A DNA stretch of 64,000 bases from Vitreoscilla stercoraria DSM 513 (GCF_000382305.1 NZ_KB908020.1:62001-126000); one strand, 5' to 3'. Counted from the first letter of the stretch, positions 24,663 to 33,804 are shown. A program made the numbers and translations. The notes: generated by a model from the letters alone, not told the origin.

Positions 24663-24677
24663 CATGCTTTAAGCATG
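24663..24677 (-). terminator. Small hairpin after ruvB
   Basis: CATGC-N5-GCATG directly after the ruvB stop on the minus strand, followed by GAATTTTG. Weak terminator candidate. Confidence 0.3.
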
Positions 24678-24678
24678 T

Positions 24679-25704
24679 TCAAACTGATAGATTGAAATGC
24701 AAGTAAGTTCGTTCCGTTACCATACGTCCACGAGGGGTTCTTTGTAAAAAACCTTGTTGAATCAAATATGGTTCAATCACATCCTCTATCGTATCGGTAG
24801 ATTCACCAATAGCAGCGGCAACGTTTTCAAGACCGACAGGGCCGCCTGTAAACTTGCTGAGAATGGTTTGCAATAGTTTACGGTCTAACATATCTAAACC
24901 TTCGTGATCCACATCAAGCATGTGCAATGCAGCATCGGCAACTTCACGAGTGATTTGACCAGCATTTTTCACATCGGCAAAATCGCGTACGCGACGCAAT
25001 AAACGATTGGCAATGCGTGGTGTGCCGCGGCTGCGTTTGGCAATTTCAAAAGCCGCATCAGGCAACAAGTCCAATTGTAATAGTTGTGCTGAACGGCTGA
25101 CAATGTGGGTTAAATCTTCGGCATTGTAAAACTCCAAACGCGCCACAATGCCAAAACGATCACGTAATGGGTTGGTCAACATGCCTGCACGAGTGGTCGC
25201 ACCAATTAAGGTAAATGGTGGCAAATCAATTTTCACTGAACGGGCTGCAGGGCCTTCACCTATCATGATGTCTAGTTGGTAATCTTCAAGAGCAGGATAC
25301 AGAATTTCTTCGACAATAGGACTTAAACGGTGGATTTCATCGATGAACAAAACATCATGTGGTTCTAGATTGGTCAAAAGTGCGGCCAAATCGCCAGCGC
25401 GCTCTAAAATGGGTCCTGAAGTTTGACGCAAATTCACGCCCATTTCTTTAGCAATGATGTGAGCCAATGTGGTTTTGCCTAAGCCAGGAGGACCGAAAAT
25501 TAAGGTATGATCTAAAGCTTCGCCCCGCAGTTTGGCCGCCTCAATGAAAATATGCAATTGCTCACAAGCCTTGGCTTGACCAACATAGTCTTGCAAGGAT
25601 TTTGGGCGTAAAGCACGCTCTAGCAACTCTTCTTGGTTGGATAAGAGGGGTGATGCAATGGTTCTTGCAATGGGTTGGGAAGACAAAGAGTCGGTTTCTA
25701 ACAT
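24679..25704 (-). CDS. ruvB: Holliday junction branch-migration ATPase RuvB
   Basis: AAA+ motor that drives RuvA-bound junctions. 341 residues from ATG 25704 (MLETDSL); upstream in-frame codons are not RuvB-like. Walker A FGPPGLGKTTLAH, Walker B VLFIDEIHRL, sensor 1 LIGATTRAG, Arg finger region NPLRDRFGI and the C-terminal winged helix ending TPRGRMVTERTYLHF. A DUS copy occupies the ribosome-site position: AGGA of its minus-strand complement lies 8 nt from the ATG. Confidence 0.96.
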   Translation of the reverse strand: MLETDSLSSQPIARTIASPLLSNQEELLERALRPKSLQDYVGQAKACEQLHIFIEAAKLRGEALDHTLIFGPPGLGKTTLAHIIAKEMGVNLRQTSGPILERAGDLAALLTNLEPHDVLFIDEIHRLSPIVEEILYPALEDYQLDIMIGEGPAARSVKIDLPPFTLIGATTRAGMLTNPLRDRFGIVARLEFYNAEDLTHIVSRSAQLLQLDLLPDAAFEIAKRSRGTPRIANRLLRRVRDFADVKNAGQITREVADAALHMLDVDHEGLDMLDRKLLQTILSKFTGGPVGLENVAAAIGESTDTIEDVIEPYLIQQGFLQRTPRGRMVTERTYLHFNLSV

Positions 25705-25707
25705 AAA

Positions 25708-25719
25708 AGCGTCCTGTAA
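25708..25719 (+). repeat. DUS copy 5' of ruvB, possibly serving as its ribosome site
   Basis: Exact AGCGTCCTGTAA on the plus strand. Read with ruvB it is TTACAGGACGCT then TTT and ATG, placing AGGA at Shine-Dalgarno distance. No other ribosome site is visible. Confidence 0.65.
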
Positions 25720-25778
25720 ACGACTTGCAAAAAGACATTTTAACGGTTTTATAGGTCGAAAGCTTAATAAACCATGAA

Positions 25779-25807
25779 GCCCTGTTATAAGACCATCATA
25801 ACAGGGC
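25779..25807 (-). terminator. Hairpin after the GlsB/YeaQ gene
   Basis: Perfect 10-bp stem GCCCTGTTAT / ATAACAGGGC with a 9-nt loop, between two minus-strand genes. No clear T run. Confidence 0.45.
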
Positions 25808-25827
25808 AAAAGTTAATTCACGTACCA

Positions 25828-26079
25828 TTAAAAAATCAGTCGGGCCAAGAAAATCAATACCACAGCACCCAATACTCCGAACAGCAAACCAGGAATGTTA
25901 AAGTTACCTGCATTGTTTGCAGCACCGATTTTTAAGACGCTGCCAAATAGCCAACTGCCTAAAGCGGAGCCTACTATGCCAATAATGATATTCATTAAAA
26001 TACCAGTGTTGGTTCCCATAATCACGCCGGCTAACCAACCAATGATACCACCGACTATTATGCTGATAATGATGTTCAT
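25828..26079 (-). CDS. GlsB/YeaQ/YmgE (transglycosylase-associated) membrane protein
   Basis: 83-residue inner-membrane protein with three hydrophobic segments rich in Gly (IIVGGIIGWLAGVIMG, IIIGIVGSALGSWLFG, LLFGVLGAVVLIFLARL). The pattern matches the small GlsB/YeaQ family, often induced by stress. AGAGGTGG lies 5 bp before the ATG. No enzymatic function is expected. Confidence 0.88.
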   Translation of the reverse strand: MNIIISIIVGGIIGWLAGVIMGTNTGILMNIIIGIVGSALGSWLFGSVLKIGAANNAGNFNIPGLLFGVLGAVVLIFLARLIF

Positions 26080-26177
26080 GAGCCACCTCTTTTGAATGTG
26101 TTGAAGTAATGGCGTTTAGGACTATGAAAGTAGAGCTTTAATTCCCGACTGTACTTGTTTTAACACTCATTGTTAGA

Positions 26178-26205
26178 TTGTGATTGGATTGCTTATTCAT
26201 ATAAT
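26178..26205 (+). promoter_or_regulatory. Candidate sigma70 promoter for hemC
   Basis: TTGTGA (26178-26183), 16-bp spacer, perfect TATAAT (26200-26205), about 75 bp upstream of the hemC ATG. Confidence 0.55.
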
Positions 26206-26279
26206 AGGACCAGTCTTAAGACGGGTTTAGGTGAATATGGTAAACTTGGTTTATCTTTACATTACAGCGACACACCCTC

Positions 26280-27212
26280 ATGCAAAAATTGGTGATTGCG
26301 TCACGCGAAAGCGTATTGGCCATGTGGCAAGCACAACACATTCAAGCTCGTTTGCAGCAGTTATATCCTGATATGGATATTAGTATTTTGGGTATGACAA
26401 CCCAAGGCGACCAGATTTTGGACAAAACTTTGTCTAAAATTGGTGGTAAAGGTTTGTTTGTAAAAGAGTTGGAACAAGCTTTACTCGAAGGCCGTGCTCA
26501 CTTGGCAGTACACTCGATTAAGGATGTGCCTATGGTGTTGCCAGAAGGTTTTGTATTGGCGGCGATTGGGGAACGTGAAGATCCTTATGATGCGTTTGTG
26601 TGCAATCAATATCAAAGTTTGGCTGAATTGCCAGCAGGTGCTGTAGTGGGAACATCTAGCTTGCGTCGTGAGGCACAAATTCGGGCGCAATACCCTAATC
26701 TAGAAGTCCAACCTTTGCGTGGTAATGTGCAAACTCGCTTGCGCAAACTAGATGAGGGGCAATACGATGCGATTATCTTGGCTGCCGCTGGATTGAAACG
26801 TTTGGGCTTGCAAGAGCGCATTGCCAATTTATTGACGCCGCAAGAAAGTTTGCCTGCAGCAGGGCAAGGTGCATTGGGCATCGAAACTTTGGCCGAGGCC
26901 AAAGAAGTACAAGATTTATTGATTCCTTTGAATCATGCGCAAACTGCCGCATGTATCACAGCGGAACGGGCTTTGGCTCGTGCGCTTAATGGTAGTTGTC
27001 AAGTGCCACTGGCTGCATTTGCAACTGAAGAGGATGGTATTTTGACTTTACATGGTTTGGTGGCGCATCCTGATGGTTCTATGGTGTTAACTGCTCAAGC
27101 TCAAGCACCTGTCGCTTATGCAGATGCTTTGGGGCGAGCGGTGGCTAAAAAACTAGCCCAAGATGGTGCCGAAGATTTGATTGCGGCGGTGTTGAATTCA
27201 GAGTCAGCTTAA
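26280..27212 (+). CDS. hemC: Porphobilinogen deaminase (hydroxymethylbilane synthase)
   Basis: Polymerises four porphobilinogens into hydroxymethylbilane on a dipyrromethane cofactor. 310 residues. Cofactor-attachment Cys is C240 in NGSCQVPLA. Substrate-binding arginines lie in GTSSLRREAQIRAQ and LRGNVQTRLRKLD, and the catalytic Asp is in HSIKDVP. No good Shine-Dalgarno is seen before ATG 26280, so translation may be weakly initiated. First gene of hemCDXY. Confidence 0.96.
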   Translation: MQKLVIASRESVLAMWQAQHIQARLQQLYPDMDISILGMTTQGDQILDKTLSKIGGKGLFVKELEQALLEGRAHLAVHSIKDVPMVLPEGFVLAAIGEREDPYDAFVCNQYQSLAELPAGAVVGTSSLRREAQIRAQYPNLEVQPLRGNVQTRLRKLDEGQYDAIILAAAGLKRLGLQERIANLLTPQESLPAAGQGALGIETLAEAKEVQDLLIPLNHAQTAACITAERALARALNGSCQVPLAAFATEEDGILTLHGLVAHPDGSMVLTAQAQAPVAYADALGRAVAKKLAQDGAEDLIAAVLNSESA

Positions 27213-27231
27213 GCGGCTTTTGGAAACGAGT

Positions 27232-27969
27232 ATGGCTATGAAACATTGTGTTTTGGTTGTCAGACCTCAAGAACAAGCGGTTTCCTTGTTGAATTATTGT
27301 CAACAGCAAGGCTGGCACACAGAGTTGTTTTCCAGTTTGGAAGTGCGAACTTTGACTCATACTCATGAGGCTGTGCAAGCGGCCTTAAATGCGTCTGATG
27401 TGGTTTTTTGGGCCAGTGCCAATGCCATTGCCAGTTCTAAAAAATTGGGCGTGGTGCCACCGCTGCGCAATGTTTGCGTGGGTCAGGCAACTTTAAAAGT
27501 GTTTTACCGTTATTTTCCTCGCTCTGTGGCGGTGGCGCCTGATGATGGTTTGGACAGTGAAGCGGTTTTGCGTCTGCCTTTGTGGCAAGATGCAAGCTTG
27601 CAGCGGGTATTGATTGTCAATGGGGAAGGTGGGCGCAAATGGTTGACGCACAGTTTGATGGGGTTGGGCAAAAGTGTGCAAACTTTGTCGGTTTATCAGC
27701 GCATTCCTGTAGCGGTTGATTGGGATCGTTTTCGTCAAGTGACGCAAGCGTATAATTGTATGGTTTGTGTGTATTCACTCGAAGCAGCAGCACAATTGTT
27801 TGAACAAGTGCCTGTTGATTTGCGTGAACGTTTACAATCCTTGTTATACTTCACTATTCATGAGCGTATTGCAGAATCATTGCGTGATTTAGGAGTCCAT
27901 CGTGTGTTGGTAGGACAAAATGGACATGAAGATGTTTTGCAGTTACTACATGAGCATGCAAAAAATTAA
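27232..27969 (+). CDS. hemD: Uroporphyrinogen-III synthase
   Basis: Closes and inverts hydroxymethylbilane to uroporphyrinogen III. 245 residues from ATG 27232; ATG 27238 is equally plausible. The family is poorly conserved. The supporting features are VLVVRPQEQ at the N-terminus, VFWASANAI, LIVNGEGGRKWLTHSLMGLG, the VYQRIPV strand and its position directly after hemC and before hemX. Confidence comes mostly from context plus these segments. Confidence 0.9.
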   Translation: MAMKHCVLVVRPQEQAVSLLNYCQQQGWHTELFSSLEVRTLTHTHEAVQAALNASDVVFWASANAIASSKKLGVVPPLRNVCVGQATLKVFYRYFPRSVAVAPDDGLDSEAVLRLPLWQDASLQRVLIVNGEGGRKWLTHSLMGLGKSVQTLSVYQRIPVAVDWDRFRQVTQAYNCMVCVYSLEAAAQLFEQVPVDLRERLQSLLYFTIHERIAESLRDLGVHRVLVGQNGHEDVLQLLHEHAKN

Positions 27970-28046
27970 TCTTCACATATCTTACCACTGACTATGTGGT
28001 TATCATAATCATAATACAAAACATATTCATCACTTAGGAGGGCCAC

Positions 28047-29327
28047 ATGGCAGATCAACCTGAAGCAAAACCTTCACACACCGAAAGTTCAGCATCCAAT
28101 CAAGCTGTGCCAACGGCGGTTGTGGCACCGAATCCCGTAGTCGTACAGCACAGCAGCGGTGGAAAAGGCATGGCATTGGGTGCGTTGGTATTGTCATTGT
28201 TGGCTTTGGGTACGGGTGGTTTGTTGTTTGTACAAGGCCAAAACACTTTCAAAAATCTTGAAAGCAATGTCAGCCATAAAATTGATCAAGCCAAAGTGGG
28301 TGAAGTAGATGCCTTGTTGGCGATGAAAACCACCCAAGAATCCCAAAAAATCTTGGCGCAGCAATTACAGCAATTGCAGCAAGACAATCAACGCTTAAAT
28401 CAACAATTGGTTCAAATTGATCAAGTATATCAACAACTGGTTAAATCCCGTCATCAATGGTTGATTGATGAAATCGAGTTCAGTTTGAATGTCGCCACTC
28501 AACAATTATTGCTAACGGGCAATAAAGAAGCAGCCATCAAATCTTTGCGCAGCATTGAAAATCGTTTGAATCAATTTAACCGTCCTGAATTGATTCCTTT
28601 AAAGCAGGCCATTAGCTCTGATTTAGTCGCGTTGAGCCAAGGTGCCTCAAATGTCAATGTCACTTCTACGGCAGTGATGCTCAGCAGCCTAGAAGGGCGC
28701 GTTGATGGCTTGAAAACTTTGCTAGAAAGTACGCTGACTCAACCTGAATTGGTGAAAGATTCTGCCAATGAAAATGCTGCGTGGTGGGAAAATGTTTGGG
28801 GTGATGTGAAAAACAGTTTCCGTGGTTTGGTAGAAGTGCGCAAATTGGATAATAAAGATGCCATGTTGATTGCGCCTGAGCAAAGTGAGTATTTGCGTGA
28901 GAACATTCGTTTGCATTTGGTCAGTGCCCGTATTGCATTGATGCAACAACAAAGTGAATTGTATGCCAATGAATTGCAAACAGTTGAAAGTGCTGTGCGC
29001 CGTTATTATGATTTGGCACATCCATTGACCAAGGCATGGTTGGCAGACTTAGAAAAAGTGCAGCAAGTACAATTGGGTGGTAACTTGGGCGACAGTTTGA
29101 AAAACAGTTTGGCGGCAGTGCAAGCGTACCAACAAAAAAATCCATCAGAAGCAAGTGTTTTGACTTTGCCGTTACCTCAAACAACAGCGCCTACGGCTCC
29201 TGCTGAAGAAATTCAAGATGCCAAGCCTGCAGCGGCCAGTGAGCCTAAAACAACTGTGCCTGAAAAACCGGAACCTAAGCTTGCGCCTAAAGCTGCCGCC
29301 TCTGCGCCACAAGGAGGTCAAGCATGA
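28047..29327 (+). CDS. hemX: HemX family membrane protein
   Basis: Inner-membrane protein of the hemCDXY operon; despite the name, a methyltransferase activity is not supported for this family. 426 residues: a Pro/Ala-rich cytoplasmic leader (1-35), one TM (about 38-60, MALGALVLSLLALGTGGLLF), a long coiled coil rich in Gln (about 75-130), a helical periplasmic domain, and an Ala/Pro/Lys-rich tail. AGGAGGG is an excellent ribosome site. The stop overlaps the hemY ATG (ATGA). Confidence 0.88.
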   Translation: MADQPEAKPSHTESSASNQAVPTAVVAPNPVVVQHSSGGKGMALGALVLSLLALGTGGLLFVQGQNTFKNLESNVSHKIDQAKVGEVDALLAMKTTQESQKILAQQLQQLQQDNQRLNQQLVQIDQVYQQLVKSRHQWLIDEIEFSLNVATQQLLLTGNKEAAIKSLRSIENRLNQFNRPELIPLKQAISSDLVALSQGASNVNVTSTAVMLSSLEGRVDGLKTLLESTLTQPELVKDSANENAAWWENVWGDVKNSFRGLVEVRKLDNKDAMLIAPEQSEYLRENIRLHLVSARIALMQQQSELYANELQTVESAVRRYYDLAHPLTKAWLADLEKVQQVQLGGNLGDSLKNSLAAVQAYQQKNPSEASVLTLPLPQTTAPTAPAEEIQDAKPAAASEPKTTVPEKPEPKLAPKAAASAPQGGQA

Positions 29328-30532
29328 AGGCTTTGATTTGGTTGGTGGTTTTGTTTGCTGCGGCAGCTGGAGTCGCTGTATTAACCCATGCTTATCCTGG
29401 TGATGTGTTTATCATCAATGGTGATGAAATGCGCCGCATTTCTTTGAATACTTTTATTATGGCCACAGTCTTTTTGATGGTAGTGGTGTATTTGGTATTG
29501 ATGTTATTAGGGCGTATTTTGTCGGCCCCAACGGGTATGCGTCGTTTTAATCAACGTCGTCGTCGCGAGCAAGTGGCTCATTCATTGAATGAGGCAGGTC
29601 AAGCTTTTTTTGAAGGCCGCTTTCAGCAAGCCCAAACCCAAGTTGAAAAGATTTTAAAAAACAAGGCTTGTGGTGATGCTGAGCCTTTGGCTTTGATGTT
29701 AGGTGCATACAGTGCTGAGCAAACTCATGATGAGGTTGCCAAGCAAAACTATTTGCAACGTTTGTCTGTTTTGCCTAAGTCTATGCAGTTGTCGCGTTAC
29801 TTGCTTGAAGCAGAAAGTGCTTTAGAGCGTTATGATTATGAAGTGGCGCAAAAATCGATTGATGCAGCCAAAGCTTTGAATCCCGGTTTAACACGCTTGC
29901 TGCAATTAGAGCTACGCATGGCAGTGGATCAAAAAAATACCATGCAAGTATTGCGTTTGTCTGAACAATTAGGCAAAGCGGGTGCTTTGAGTAAAACTGA
30001 ATTGCAACAATATCAATGGGTTGCGTATCGTCAATTGTTGGCACAATGTCAAGATGCCAAAGCATTGAAAACGTGCTTGAAGCGAATTCCTGAAGCTGAT
30101 CAAAAAGGCGGCCTGAGTGTTGAAATTGGTGAGCGTTTTCAGCAATTGGGCTTGTATCAGCAAGCAGTGCAATGGGCGAAAACCCATTATCCGATTCAGC
30201 GTGACGTGGCATTATTAACAGTGTTGTTTGAATCGGTACAACATTTGTCAGATAAAGAGCGTCAGTTGGCTTTTGAAGTAGCGGATGGCTGGTTAAAAAC
30301 ATATCGCGAGGACAAAGATTTACTATTGGCTTTGGGTGAGGCAGCTTATGAACAAAAATTATGGGGCAAAGCGCAAAGTTATTTGGAAGCGAGTTTGTCG
30401 CAACAAGAAACCATTCAAGCCCATTTGAATTTGGTAAAAGTGTTTGAAGCCACTGAACAAAAAGCATTGATTGAGAAACACCAAGCGGCAGCTTTGGCTT
30501 TGGTGCAAAAAGTAGGTACTTGGGAAGATTGA
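29324..30532 (+). CDS. hemY: HemY family TPR membrane protein
   Basis: 402 residues. Two TM segments (about 4-22 and 41-62), then tetratricopeptide-like helical repeats to the end (e.g. EAGQAFFEGRFQQAQTQVEKIL, LGEAAYEQKLWGKAQSYLEASL). This is the proteobacterial HemY of heme operons, not the protoporphyrinogen oxidase of Gram-positives. Translation is coupled to hemX through ATGA, with AAGGAGG inside hemX. Exact biochemical role is unknown. Confidence 0.88.
   Translation: MKALIWLVVLFAAAAGVAVLTHAYPGDVFIINGDEMRRISLNTFIMATVFLMVVVYLVLMLLGRILSAPTGMRRFNQRRRREQVAHSLNEAGQAFFEGRFQQAQTQVEKILKNKACGDAEPLALMLGAYSAEQTHDEVAKQNYLQRLSVLPKSMQLSRYLLEAESALERYDYEVAQKSIDAAKALNPGLTRLLQLELRMAVDQKNTMQVLRLSEQLGKAGALSKTELQQYQWVAYRQLLAQCQDAKALKTCLKRIPEADQKGGLSVEIGERFQQLGLYQQAVQWAKTHYPIQRDVALLTVLFESVQHLSDKERQLAFEVADGWLKTYREDKDLLLALGEAAYEQKLWGKAQSYLEASLSQQETIQAHLNLVKVFEATEQKALIEKHQAAALALVQKVGTWED
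30106..30117 (+). repeat. Degenerate DUS-like word in hemY
   Basis: AGGCGGCCTGAG; the hem-kef stretch (25.7-33.7 kb) otherwise lacks DUS, so this is a weak call. Confidence 0.3.
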
Positions 30533-30548
30533 TGTTGAATTGAAATGT

Positions 30549-30583
30549 AAAAGCCGCTATAACCAAGCGGCTTTTGTTTTTTT
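30549..30583 (+). terminator. Terminator after hemY
   Basis: AAAAGCCGCT pairs with AGCGGCTTTT around a 7-nt loop, followed by GTTTTTTT. Confidence 0.85.
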
Positions 30584-30595
30584 GGGGGAAATAAT

Positions 30596-31411
30596 ATGGG
30601 TTTGGATGTTACAGCTTGGATAGTGATGCTGTTAGCAGGTGCATTTGCAGGATTTTGGGCAGGTTTGTTGGGTGTAGGAGGTGGCTTAATTATTGTCCCA
30701 ATTATGGTGTGGATATTAAGTGCTCAGCATGTGGGCAGTGATGTGAGCCAGCATTTGGCCATTGGTACTTCGTTTGCAGTGATGGTATTTACCAGTTTAT
30801 CCAGTGTGCTCGCGCAAAATAAACGTGGGGCGGTACAGTGGGATTTGGTATTGAAATTGGCACCTTGGATGGTTGTCGGTACATTGGTTGGCGCAACCGT
30901 TGCCAAATGGATACCTGGATTGGCTTTGAAAATGGTGTTTGTCGTGTTTGCTTATGTGATTGCAGTGCAGACTTTTTTAGATTTCAAACCCAAAGCAAAT
31001 CGTCAAATGCCTGGCGTTGTAGGTTCGGCAGCTTCCGGCTCTGCCATTGGTATGCTTTCTTCTTGGGTTGGCATAGGTGGTGGTTCTTTATCGGTGCCAT
31101 TTATGTTGTTTTGTAATGTACTGATTGTAAAAGCAGTAGGAACATCGGCGGCTTTGGGTTGGCCTATTGCCATTGCAGGCAGCATGGGTTATTTGATTAA
31201 TGGTTGGTCAGTGTCTGATTTGCCGCAAGGTGCGGTGGGCTTTATCTATTTACCGGCTTTGTTGGGTTTGGCTGTGGGAACGGTGACATTTGCGCCACTG
31301 GGTGTGAAAGTTGCGCACAAATTGCCACCGCGTAAATTGAAAATTGCATTTGCTTGTATGTTAACTTTAACGGCCACGCAAATGCTGTGGAGCATCGTTC
31401 AAGCTTCTTAA
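30596..31411 (+). CDS. TauE/SafE (TSUP) family permease
   Basis: Eight-helix inner-membrane protein of the sulfite/organosulfur exporter superfamily. 271 residues. Both internal repeats carry the glycine signature: GLLGVGGGLIIVP near the N-terminus and GIGGGSLSVP near residue 160. GGGGGAA ribosome site. Substrate cannot be inferred. It follows the hemCDXY terminator, so it is probably its own unit. Confidence 0.9.
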   Translation: MGLDVTAWIVMLLAGAFAGFWAGLLGVGGGLIIVPIMVWILSAQHVGSDVSQHLAIGTSFAVMVFTSLSSVLAQNKRGAVQWDLVLKLAPWMVVGTLVGATVAKWIPGLALKMVFVVFAYVIAVQTFLDFKPKANRQMPGVVGSAASGSAIGMLSSWVGIGGGSLSVPFMLFCNVLIVKAVGTSAALGWPIAIAGSMGYLINGWSVSDLPQGAVGFIYLPALLGLAVGTVTFAPLGVKVAHKLPPRKLKIAFACMLTLTATQMLWSIVQAS

Positions 31412-31519
31412 AAAGAATTGATATGCGTTTATTGCAATAAAACGGTTGCCAAAAATATGAAAAAAACGCTATATTTAATTGGTGTATTAAGGTTTTAAAT
31501 CTGTTTTTTGGTCGGAGTG

Positions 31520-31540
31520 GCCATGTTTTTCTGACATGGC
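31520..31540 (+). terminator. Possible terminator between TSUP and kef genes
   Basis: GCCATGT / ACATGGC stem with a 7-nt T-rich loop, followed by TTTC only. A second palindrome, TTTATTGCAATAAA, is at 31428-31441. Confidence 0.35.
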
Positions 31541-31619
31541 TTTCAGGTCGAGTGCACACCATCATCTATCGATTTTGACAATCGTCTTCTGTTAATCATT
31601 TCTATATAAAGGGGTGCCG

Positions 31620-33740
31620 ATGGAGCATTCTTATCCTCTGGTTGAAACCATTGTCGGAGGCTTGGTCTTTGCGTTTATCTTGGGCATGGTAGCGCAAAAA
31701 TTACGCATGCCACCATTAATTGGCTATTTGTTTGCGGGTATTTTGGTAGGACCTTTTGGTCCAGGCATTCCTGGCTTACAAGGAAATTTAGAGTTATCAC
31801 ATCAATTGGCTGAGTTGGGTGTGATTTTGTTGATGTTTGGTGTCGGTTTACACTTCTCTATCAAAGATTTGATGGCGGTGAGAAAAGTGGCTTTGCCAGG
31901 AGCCATTGTGCAAATGGGTTTTGCGACCATTTTAGGCATGGGCTTGGCTGCATTAATGGGCTGGAGCTGGGGCACTGGTTTGGTATTTGGTATCGCTTTG
32001 TCTTGTGCCAGTACTGTCGTGCTGATGGCTGCTTTAGAGCGCTGGCATTTGAAAGACTCCAATCGTGGTCGTATTGCCATTGGTTGGTTGATTGTTGAAG
32101 ACATCGCCATGGTGTTTGTTTTGGTGTTGATTCCCGCTTTGGCAGGCTTATTGTCTGGCAAAGAAGAAAGCATGGCATTTTCTGAAGTGGCTTGGTTGGT
32201 CGGTAAAACCACTTTCTGGATGGTGTTGTTTGTCGCGGTGATGATGATCGGTGGTAATAAGTTGATTCCGTGGTCATTGAAAAAAGTGGTGCGCACGGGT
32301 AATAAAGACTTGTTCCGTTTAGGCGTGTTGGCAATTGCCCTGGGTTGTGCCATTGCAGCGCATTACTTGTTCCACGTTTCTTTTGCCTTGGGTGCTTTTT
32401 TTGCAGGCATGATTTTAAGTTCAACTGAAATGAACCATGCAGCAGAAGAAGAAACCATGGCAGTGCGTGATTTCTTCACGGTGTTGTTCTTTGTATCAGT
32501 GGGTATGTTATTCAATCCAGGTGTGTTTACCAGTATTTCAGGTGTGACCTTGGTATTGACAACTTTGTTGATTATTATCGTAGGTAAGTCGGTAGCAGCT
32601 TACGCCATTGTTAAGATGTTTGGCTATCCGAAGACCACTGCTTTGACCATTGCTGTGGCTTTGGCACAAATCGGTGAATTTTCGTTCATGATTGCCTCTT
32701 TGGGTTTGACTCATGGTATTTTAGAGCCTGAGCAAAACGATGCTATTTTGGCTGCCGCCATGATTTCTATTATTTTGAATCCATTGTTATTTGTATGGTT
32801 GAATAAATACAAAGAAAAAGCAAACAAAGCAGCTGCAGCCAAAGAAGCGCAAAACAAAACGGATGTGTTGCCTGAAGGTGCAGTGGAGCAAGAAGCCGTT
32901 GTGGCTGTCGATGATGGTAAGCCGCATGCGAAAGTCGCTGCACCCATTAAACCTTTGTCTATTAAATTTGAAGACGAAGACATGGTGGTGGTGCCACAAG
33001 CATTTCATCACAGTGTGTTGATTGGTTATGGCACCATCGGTAAAAAAGTTTTGAATGCCTTGCGTGAAAAAGGGCAAAGCGTCTTCGTACAAGACAGCCG
33101 TTTGGAAGTGGCAACGCAATTGCGCTTTGAGGGTGTACCTGTGGCTTATGGTCATGCTTTGTCTGAAGGCATGCTGGAGGCGGTATTTGTTCAAAGTGCG
33201 CGCGATTTGATAGTCACCATTAGCGATACTGTGGAAGCTGTGGAAATCATCAGTATGGCTTTGGAATTGAATCCGAATTTGAATGTGATTGCTCGTGCGC
33301 AAAATGAAGATGAATACCGCATGTTGCAAGCAGCGGGCGCTCGCAATATTGTGTATTTCCATGAAGTAGTGGCAGAAAAAGTCATTGATATGTTGAGTAT
33401 GGATGAGCCTACACAATCTCAATTGCAAGAGGATATGACCAAAGTCATTGTCACCGCAGTGGAAGCTCACCGTCCTGAAACCGATGCGGTTGATGTGAAT
33501 GGTGCATCTACTACGGCAGCACAAATGGAAGCGCAAGAGTTGGATGCGGTTGCTGTCGAGGTAGTTAAGGGTGATGAAGTACCTAATGCTGCTAAGCAAC
33601 GTGCGGCCATGCCTGAGGTGAGTGTGAATACCAAAGATGTGACGGTAGAAAATACTTCGCCAGCGGCACAGATGGAAGCTGAGGAGTGTGATGCTGTGCA
33701 AGTGGAAGAAGTGCACAAGCAAACCACTTTGAAAAAATAG
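31620..33740 (+). CDS. Kef-type K+/H+ antiporter with RCK domain and repeated acidic tail
   Basis: CPA2 monovalent cation:proton antiporter. 706 residues from ATG 31620; AAAGGGG is correctly placed, and a GTG two codons earlier is rejected. Residues 1-390 are the 12-13 TM exchanger domain (IGYLFAGILVGPFGPGIPG; FALGAFFAGMILSSTEMNH). A charged linker follows, then an RCK/TrkA-N domain from about 460 (VLIGYGTIGKKVLNALREKG). The last about 90 residues are an acidic tail with AAQMEAQELDAVAVE repeated as AAQMEAEECDAVQVE. KefB, KefC or a YbaL-like assignment is not separable by eye. Confidence 0.88.
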   Translation: MEHSYPLVETIVGGLVFAFILGMVAQKLRMPPLIGYLFAGILVGPFGPGIPGLQGNLELSHQLAELGVILLMFGVGLHFSIKDLMAVRKVALPGAIVQMGFATILGMGLAALMGWSWGTGLVFGIALSCASTVVLMAALERWHLKDSNRGRIAIGWLIVEDIAMVFVLVLIPALAGLLSGKEESMAFSEVAWLVGKTTFWMVLFVAVMMIGGNKLIPWSLKKVVRTGNKDLFRLGVLAIALGCAIAAHYLFHVSFALGAFFAGMILSSTEMNHAAEEETMAVRDFFTVLFFVSVGMLFNPGVFTSISGVTLVLTTLLIIIVGKSVAAYAIVKMFGYPKTTALTIAVALAQIGEFSFMIASLGLTHGILEPEQNDAILAAAMISIILNPLLFVWLNKYKEKANKAAAAKEAQNKTDVLPEGAVEQEAVVAVDDGKPHAKVAAPIKPLSIKFEDEDMVVVPQAFHHSVLIGYGTIGKKVLNALREKGQSVFVQDSRLEVATQLRFEGVPVAYGHALSEGMLEAVFVQSARDLIVTISDTVEAVEIISMALELNPNLNVIARAQNEDEYRMLQAAGARNIVYFHEVVAEKVIDMLSMDEPTQSQLQEDMTKVIVTAVEAHRPETDAVDVNGASTTAAQMEAQELDAVAVEVVKGDEVPNAAKQRAAMPEVSVNTKDVTVENTSPAAQMEAEECDAVQVEEVHKQTTLKK

Positions 33741-33768
33741 CCTAAGTATTGACTGTATCAAAGCTTTA

Positions 33769-33804
33769 AAAAGCGTCCTGTAAACTTTACAGGACGCTTT
33801 TTTA
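33769..33804. terminator. Bidirectional DUS-pair terminator
   Basis: Copies at 33772-33783 and 33787-33798, 14-bp-plus stem, 3-nt loop, with A and T runs on the two sides. Serves the convergent kef and 505-residue genes. Confidence 0.85.

Noticed and set aside
32787..33761. 324-codon open frame antisense to the Kef gene
   Set aside because: Product is rich in His, Phe, Arg and Cys with no domain, and it lies fully opposite a well-supported antiporter; a shadow of codon bias.
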